Of a stretch of 41,022 nt of DNA, positions 36,832 through 41,022 are shown piece after piece. The position numbers were made by a program, and so were the translations under genes. Below the pieces are notes generated by a model. That model did not search any database. It was not told the origin of the DNA and worked only from the letters and a program-made list of their open reading frames with translations. Within the stretch, counting starts at the first letter, position 1. Each line of letters opens with the position of its first letter. Origin of the DNA: Hyphococcus sp. GTDB lineage: Bacteria > Pseudomonadota > Alphaproteobacteria > Caulobacterales > Parvularculaceae. Location of the stretch: contig JAJFGD010000197.1 in the NCBI GenBank assembly GCA_021776315.1, positions 1-41,022 of the forward strand, read 5' to 3'.

Positions 36832-37578
36832 GTGCTTCTTCGCCGTATCACTGAGCATGTCAAAGCGCAGAACTGGTTCGCGGTTGGGCTGGACTTCATC
36901 ATCGTCGTTGCGGGTATCTTGATCGCATTTCAAATAACAGAGTGGAATGAAGGGCGCTCTAATACCATAGAGGAGCGTGAGCTTCTTCAGCAGTTGAGTA
37001 TAGAATTTGAGCAGATCGAAGCAGGCGCAAAGGATAGTCTTGATTATCAACATAAGGTAATCGCTGGCTTAACCACCATTGCCGTCACCCTTGATGCCGG
37101 ACAGCTTGACGAAAAAGATCGCGCTCTTTTCGAACACGGCCTTAAATATGGCTACACCCTTTATACAAGTTCAGACCGGTCGACTGTACTTGGTGAGATC
37201 ATCTCTAGCGGCAAATCCAGCTTGTTTAAGAATAAAGACTTGTTGCGTGAGCTCATGCGCTATGATGCCTATTTAAATGAGTTTGCGAGTGCCGAAGACA
37301 TTATCTCCGAACAACAAACGGCCTATCTTCCAAATTTCACTAGCAACTTTACCTATGACTTGGAGAAAACCATTTTGATTAGCGGCGCTTCATTTAGGGT
37401 TTCACCCATTGGGACCTATGATATTAGTGCGATGGTCAAGGACCCGGCGTTTCGTGACGCTGTCTATGAGCTTCGCGAAACACATATCATGTATACAAAC
37501 TGGCGTAGAAGAATTTTTGAACGAATCCAGAAAATCCGCATACTGCTAGATGCAGAAATCACCGCAAGTGGGACCTAA
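36832..37578 (+). CDS. DUF6090-type membrane protein, array copy 1
   Basis: 248 residues starting at GTG with GGGGGA upstream, as in the solitary copy at 16322. The head is MLLRRITEHVKAQNWFAV, then a membrane helix (GLDFIIVVAGILIAFQI) that leaves the family pattern after IIVV: it reads ILIAFQITEWNE where all others read VFIGIQVxNWN. The body is helical and carries the shared signature GEIISSGKSSLFKNKDLL near residues 121-138. Presumed topology is N-in with the bulk in the periplasm. It is first of the tandem operon; two bases separate its stop from the next start. The 205 bp upstream presumably hold the array promoter; no clear -35/-10 pair was found. Confidence 0.82.
   Translation: MLLRRITEHVKAQNWFAVGLDFIIVVAGILIAFQITEWNEGRSNTIEERELLQQLSIEFEQIEAGAKDSLDYQHKVIAGLTTIAVTLDAGQLDEKDRALFEHGLKYGYTLYTSSDRSTVLGEIISSGKSSLFKNKDLLRELMRYDAYLNEFASAEDIISEQQTAYLPNFTSNFTYDLEKTILISGASFRVSPIGTYDISAMVKDPAFRDAVYELRETHIMYTNWRRRIFERIQKIRILLDAEITASGT
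36856..36910 (+). repeat. 55-bp block identical to 38348-38402 (copy 1 / copy 3 heads)
   Basis: Begins CATGTCAAAGCGCAGAACTG and covers the end of the basic N-terminus and half of the membrane helix. It is identical between the two genes at every position, including third codon positions, whereas the bodies are unrelated at the DNA level. Copy 4 has the same block with three changes. This suggests recent gene conversion or recombination of the head. Confidence 0.85.
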
Positions 37579-37580
37579 TA

Positions 37581-38327
37581 ATGCTTCTTCGTCGCATCAC
37601 AGAACATGTCAAAGCGCAGAACTGGACGGCGGTGGCGCTTGATTTTGTCATTGTTGTTGTCGGTGTGTTTATTGGTATTCAAGTCGCAAACTGGAACGGT
37701 GATCGGCTCGCTCAGTCCCGTGAAAACGCAATTTTAGCTCAGCTTGAAGAAGAGTTTTTGGAAATACAAACAGCGATTGATTCACAAATTGGATTTCGCA
37801 GGCAGTATATTGAAAGTTTGGGTGCGCTGATCGAAGTCCTGGAAAGCAAGGATGACGTTGCAGACGAGGCCATTGTCAAAGTTGGCTTAGAAAACGCAAC
37901 AACAACAGGTCGTTGGCCGCCCCAATCCTCAGCCTATCTTCAGCTTATGGCAAATGGGGAGCTTGCGACGCTTTCCAGTGAAAAACTGCAAAAGCTTTTG
38001 GTTCGATATGATGCACGGCGTGAGCGTGATGCGCATTTGATTCCCGAATTGTTACGACTGGTCATAGCGGAGCTTTCTTTAAATGCTGGCACTGATCGGG
38101 CAATTACAATCAACCCAAATATGGGGGCTGCAATCGACGAAAATGTCCCTGCGGACTATCACCCGGGAGACCTAATTCGATCATTTAATCTGGAACAACT
38201 CCGCCAATATGAGCAGCGATATGAGGCCATGTATATTTTACATGGCACATTGGAACTCGCGGAGATAAGACAGTTGGAAATTGTGAAGCAAATCTTGGAA
38301 CTTTTGACGACAGAGACGAATCTATGA
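37581..38327 (+). CDS. DUF6090-type membrane protein, array copy 2
   Basis: 248 residues. The head is of the second type, NWTAVALDFVIVVVGVFIG, shared with copy 5 and close to the solitary copy. Its DNA matches copy 5 in all but about eight of the first 117 bases, while the bodies do not align by eye. The body signature is YLQLMANGELATLSSEKL. A long predicted helix follows the membrane span (ENAILAQLEEEFLEIQTAID), suggesting coiled-coil or helical-bundle packing. It starts 2 nt after copy 1 and overlaps copy 3 by four bases (ATGA), which indicates translational coupling. Confidence 0.82.
   Translation: MLLRRITEHVKAQNWTAVALDFVIVVVGVFIGIQVANWNGDRLAQSRENAILAQLEEEFLEIQTAIDSQIGFRRQYIESLGALIEVLESKDDVADEAIVKVGLENATTTGRWPPQSSAYLQLMANGELATLSSEKLQKLLVRYDARRERDAHLIPELLRLVIAELSLNAGTDRAITINPNMGAAIDENVPADYHPGDLIRSFNLEQLRQYEQRYEAMYILHGTLELAEIRQLEIVKQILELLTTETNL
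37647..37696 (+). repeat. 50-bp block identical to 39939-39988 (copy 2 / copy 5 heads)
   Basis: Begins GTCATTGTTGTTGTCGGTGT and ends at the NWN codons at the end of the membrane helix. Identical at all positions in the two genes, with divergence starting immediately afterwards. The solitary copy at 16322 matches the same block less well. Confidence 0.85.
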
Positions 38328-39106
38328 TCCTTCGTCGCATCACCGAACATGTCAAAGCGCAGAACTGGTTCGCGGTTGGGCTGGACTTCATCATCGTCGT
38401 TGTTGGTGTCTTTATTGGTATTCAAGTCTCGAACTGGAACGCAGCACAACAACGGGCCGCGACCGCTGATGTGTTTGAAGCACGTTTGATTGGCGATATT
38501 CGCAATGAAATTGGCGTTATCGAAAACCGCATTGAAATTTACACTGACATTCTCACCATTGCTGATCGCTTGGCTGTCGAGATTACCGGTCCGGCTGACG
38601 CCCTTGGGCCTGATTTTTTGCGTGACGCCCATTTTGCAACATCACTCTGGCGTTTTCGGCGCACGCAAGACACTTATGATGAACTTTTAACAAGTGGGGA
38701 GCTTGGTTTAATCGCCGATACAAAAGTTCGGTCTGAGTTGTCCCGCTATTATCGCGATTTGGACGCCGTCGTTGGGATTTGGGATAAACCGACGAAGTTC
38801 GTCGACTTTGTTCGAATGTACATTCCCGCAAGCGTTCAACAGCAGATACGTCGGCACTGTCAAGAATATAGGGACGGTGAATTTGAGAAGGTTCACTATG
38901 CCATCAAAAAGGAGTGTCAATTGGATGTATCCGACGCCCAATTGCGGATGGCCCTTGACGCATTGCTCGATCCGAGTGCGACGGGCGCAGGTAAGTTTAG
39001 CGTCATGCTCAACGAATTGATCGGAGAGACCAATTTCAAGGTCGACCAGCTCAAACGCAAACGCGGCTCCGCTCAAGACCTCCTCGCACTGATGGAGGCG
39101 CGCTAA
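38324..39106 (+). CDS. DUF6090-type membrane protein, array copy 3
   Basis: 260 residues. The head is of the WFAVGLDFIIVVVGVFIG type, shared with copies 1 and 4. A 55-base block in the head is identical to copy 1. The body signature TYDELLTSGELGLIADTKVR is the clearest in the set and is followed by ELSRYYRDLD. Two cysteines occur late (RRHCQEYRDG and KKECQLDVSD), similar in placement to two in copy 5 (RERGCVGTY and PETCNPNLTDEQ), suggesting that copies 3 and 5 share a body subtype with a periplasmic disulfide. It overlaps copy 4 by one base (TAATG). Confidence 0.82.
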   Translation: MILRRITEHVKAQNWFAVGLDFIIVVVGVFIGIQVSNWNAAQQRAATADVFEARLIGDIRNEIGVIENRIEIYTDILTIADRLAVEITGPADALGPDFLRDAHFATSLWRFRRTQDTYDELLTSGELGLIADTKVRSELSRYYRDLDAVVGIWDKPTKFVDFVRMYIPASVQQQIRRHCQEYRDGEFEKVHYAIKKECQLDVSDAQLRMALDALLDPSATGAGKFSVMLNELIGETNFKVDQLKRKRGSAQDLLALMEAR

Positions 39107-39876
39107 TGCTCCTTCGTCGCATCACTGAACATGTCAAAGCACAAAACTGGTTCGCGGTAGGGCTGGACTTCATCATCGTCGTTGTTGGTGTCTTTATTGG
39201 TATTCAAGTTGCAAACTGGAATGCGTCGCGCGCGGACCATGATCTCGCCAATCGCTATGTGATCCAGCTGGCCGGCGATATCCGTTCGGATATCGTCGAT
39301 ATAGAAACCGGCTTACGGACATCCACATGGCGCTATGCAGCGCTATCGACGCTGCTGGAAAAAGCGGGCTTACCGCTGCCGAATAGTACAGCTAACCCGG
39401 AACGGACGTTTGTAATGCCAACCGTGACATTTGAAAATGAATACCCGGCGGCGCTGATCAGCGCAGCTTCTTACACAAGGTTTTTAGACAGTGATCGGCC
39501 GGCCTATTCCTCGCTGGTTAGTGCAGGCAACGCCAACCTGCTCGACAAGATGCCATCATTTCACTGTGTTCTGGCTTATTATGCAGCGCATGATGAATCT
39601 AGAAAATTCGAAGACAGGCTTCTGCTTTTTCGCACCGACCTTGTGCGTGCTCAGCATGATGCTGGTGTTTCGATCGCCGGTGATCTGACGGAACAAGAAG
39701 TTATCGAAAAAATAAAGTCAAACGAACCATTCGCGGCAACAATTGCGAGTTATCGGGTTTTTTCCTATTTTCATCTTAACGTGCTGGGGAGTTTGCATCG
39801 CCAAGCGGAAGAGTTGCTCGTCACTCTGGAAACTAACGGGTCAGCATGCGGCAATAGTGGGCCACCTGCCTTATGA
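39106..39876 (+). CDS. DUF6090-type membrane protein, array copy 4
   Basis: 256 residues. The head DNA differs from copy 3 at only about nine of 117 bases, mostly synonymous, yet the body is very different. The signature region is weaker (YSSLVSAGNANLLDKM), and the following segment has FHCVLAYYAAHDES in place of the usual LxxYY. A late segment, YFHLNVLGSLHRQAEELL, resembles the ends of other copies. It overlaps copy 5 by four bases (ATGA). Most divergent body of the five, possibly a specialised or drifting member. Confidence 0.8.
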   Translation: MLLRRITEHVKAQNWFAVGLDFIIVVVGVFIGIQVANWNASRADHDLANRYVIQLAGDIRSDIVDIETGLRTSTWRYAALSTLLEKAGLPLPNSTANPERTFVMPTVTFENEYPAALISAASYTRFLDSDRPAYSSLVSAGNANLLDKMPSFHCVLAYYAAHDESRKFEDRLLLFRTDLVRAQHDAGVSIAGDLTEQEVIEKIKSNEPFAATIASYRVFSYFHLNVLGSLHRQAEELLVTLETNGSACGNSGPPAL

Positions 39877-40646
39877 TCCTTCGTCGCATCACCGAACATG
39901 TCAAAGCGCAGAACTGGACGGCGGTCGCGCTCGACTTCGTCATTGTTGTTGTCGGTGTGTTTATTGGTATTCAAGTCGCAAACTGGAATGACGCGCGGGC
40001 GGACAAAAAAACGGGCCGCGAATATATCGCGCGAATCCAACAAGAATTGCTGGCGAACCAGCGCGATATGAACACGCGAATAGCCTATTTCACTAGGATA
40101 AAAAATAAGGGGCTCGACGCGCTAAAGGGATGGAACCAGCCGCCCGATACATTGGGCGAGCAATTTATCATCGATAACTATTACGCTACCTTTGTGCTGA
40201 GGCGGCCAATTGGCAAAGATACCTATAATGAATTGTTATCGGTCGGTGCCATAAATTCAATTCCGGATGTCGTCGTTCGTCAGCGTATTGCGGAATATTA
40301 TCGCGCGAGCGAGGGGGCCGAGTTCTTTTTCACGACGATACCTCCCTATATGGATGCCCTGCGCACCGCTATGCCTTACGACGTACAAGCGGCACTCCGC
40401 GAGCGAGGATGCGTCGGTACATATTATGCCGATGACACAGGCGCAGCCACCGCGATCTTGCCTGAAACATGCAATCCAAATTTAACGGACGAACAAATTT
40501 CGTCGGCCATCAATAGGCTGGTTGAGGCAGACCTTGAGCAAGAGCTCGGGCGTGCTCTGGCCGACATCGATGTCAAATTGTTATTGTTTCATACGGCGAT
40601 TGCGCGCTCGCAGAACCTTTACGATTTTCTTGAGGAGACAAAATAA
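39873..40646 (+). CDS. DUF6090-type membrane protein, array copy 5
   Basis: 257 residues with the WTAVALDFVIVVVGVFIG head. The body signature is TYNELLSVGAINSIPDVVVR, followed by QRIAEYYRASEG. The cysteine-bearing segment (ERGCVGTYYADD and PETCNPNLTDEQISSAINRL) parallels copy 3, so these two are probably closest in the body although their heads are of different types; that mismatch is what head exchange would produce. Its stop overlaps, in TAATG, the start of a decayed sixth copy. Confidence 0.82.
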   Translation: MILRRITEHVKAQNWTAVALDFVIVVVGVFIGIQVANWNDARADKKTGREYIARIQQELLANQRDMNTRIAYFTRIKNKGLDALKGWNQPPDTLGEQFIIDNYYATFVLRRPIGKDTYNELLSVGAINSIPDVVVRQRIAEYYRASEGAEFFFTTIPPYMDALRTAMPYDVQAALRERGCVGTYYADDTGAATAILPETCNPNLTDEQISSAINRLVEADLEQELGRALADIDVKLLLFHTAIARSQNLYDFLEETK

Positions 40647-40756
40647 TGCGCCTGCGTCGCATCGCAAGGTGCGATTACGCGAATGACCGAAGATTAGACT
40701 GTCAATGCAAGCAGCTAAGTTGGTGCCGATTCTGGCTTCAGCGCATTACAATATAG
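40646..40756 (+). pseudogene. Vestigial DUF6090 start (array copy 6 relic)
   Basis: Immediately after copy 5, in the same TAATG overlap used between copies 3 and 4, a frame opens with ATGCGCCTGCGTCGCATCGC, encoding MRLRRIA, clearly the family head M-x-L-R-R-I-T. After about seven codons the resemblance stops and the frame closes at TAG after 36 codons. A perfect hairpin, ATCGCA-AGG-TGCGAT (40661-40675), lies exactly at the break, so a deletion or rearrangement probably removed the rest. Confidence 0.65.
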
Positions 40757-40766
40757 CTAAATTCGG

Positions 40767-41022
40767 TCATCGTTTTGGCCTGCGGATGGAGGAAGGTGAG
40801 CGCCCGTAGAGTTTTGAAAAGGTCGCATTAAAGTGTCTCACGCTGCCAAAACCCGCTTGGAAGGCTATGTCTGTAATAGGCAGTGTCGTCGTGTCCAACA
40901 ATTTTTTGGCGCGTCCGATTCGGAGGGTTTGGGCCGTTTGAATTGGAGATGCTCCTATATGCTTGCCAAATAACCGAGAAAGATGCCTTGCGCCGACGCC
41001 TAGTCGATCTGCAAGATCATTG
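40767..41022 (-). CDS. Ada/AlkA-type AraC-family regulator (C-terminal part, runs off right edge)
   Basis: Absent from the ORF track because the start is outside. The minus strand gives 85 codons ending at TGA (40767-40769). The translation has both AraC helix-turn-helix motifs: LADRLGVGARHLSRLFGKHI and PITDIAFQAGFGSVRHFN, the second being the form found in the Ada and AlkA DNA-alkylation-response proteins. It ends SPSSIRRPKR straight after the HTH, so no 3-methyladenine glycosylase or methyltransferase domain follows. It may be an AdaA-like activator with a zinc methyl-acceptor domain upstream; that part is not in the window. It is tail to tail with the DUF6090 array, ten bases from the relic stop. 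Confidence 0.85.
   Translation of the reverse strand, partial: NDLADRLGVGARHLSRLFGKHIGASPIQTAQTLRIGRAKKLLDTTTLPITDIAFQAGFGSVRHFNATFSKLYGRSPSSIRRPKR

Noticed and set aside
38159-38632. 157-aa minus-strand ORF across array copies 2 and 3
   Set aside because: It reads the complement of the conserved head (DLNTNKDTNNDDDEVQ), and the same false peptide recurs at other heads.
36832-39989. Regularly spaced ~50-bp near-identical blocks resembling a repeat array
   Set aside because: The spacing is 743-782 bp and each block is the coding head of a complete gene, so this is not CRISPR.

Overview
This window looks like chromosomal DNA from a marine-type alphaproteobacterium, perhaps near the Hyphomonadaceae, Parvularculaceae or Caulobacterales. 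The evidence is the gene families (dnaK/dnaJ, dapB, ftsK, an Amt transporter, a YifB/ComM ATPase, an AmpG-like permease), many small lipoproteins and paralogous membrane proteins, moderate GC, and two TTAA-N7-TTAA boxes of the CtrA type in one divergent promoter. I could not run any search, so placement and family names rest on motifs read by eye.

Layout. 1-440 is the start of an exported BNR/VPS10-like propeller protein that runs off the left edge. 706-2923 holds an outer-membrane beta-barrel and a membrane di-iron desaturase. 3051-5993 holds a six-helix membrane histidine kinase facing, tail to tail, a PilZ-like/SAM-methyltransferase fusion of the PhcB type. 6218-14164 is mostly housekeeping: FtsK, ammonium transporter, UbiH-family hydroxylase, M24 peptidase, retropepsin-like protease and DapB. 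14283-17445 is a small accessory interval between dapB and dnaJ: a secreted cysteine-rich miniprotein, a TetR/CPBP-protease divergent pair with an elaborate double operator, a solitary DUF6090 protein and a DUF3088 protein. dnaJ and dnaK follow, separated by a clear terminator.

21006-26707 is a same-strand block of three envelope/signalling proteins: a SLOG-like protein with a SLATT/DUF4231-like membrane region, a TIR-like/TM/FGE-like protein, and a VWA lipoprotein. This resembles a conflict or immune-type signalling locus. 26863-32513 holds YifB/ComM, a hybrid histidine kinase with a pseudo-receiver, an AmpG-like permease and a small lipoprotein. 32685-36626 holds a TIR/TolB-like/TPR protein starting at TTG, a PD40 propeller lipoprotein and a four-helix membrane protein.

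36832-40756 is the most striking part: five complete DUF6090-type genes arranged head to tail with stop/start overlaps or a 2-nt gap, followed by a sixth that is only a decayed start. Their first ~39 codons, including the single membrane helix, are almost identical even at synonymous positions, while the ~210-residue bodies have diverged almost completely apart from a shared Leu-x-Ser/Asn-x-Gly signature. With the solitary copy at 16322 the window has six full paralogues and one relic. The right edge is the C-terminal end of an Ada/AlkA-type AraC regulator on the minus strand.

The best candidates for an undescribed system are the DUF6090 tandem operon and the SLOG-SLATT/TIR-FGE/VWA block. The PhcB-like/histidine-kinase pair is a weaker candidate for a lipid-ester signalling module.
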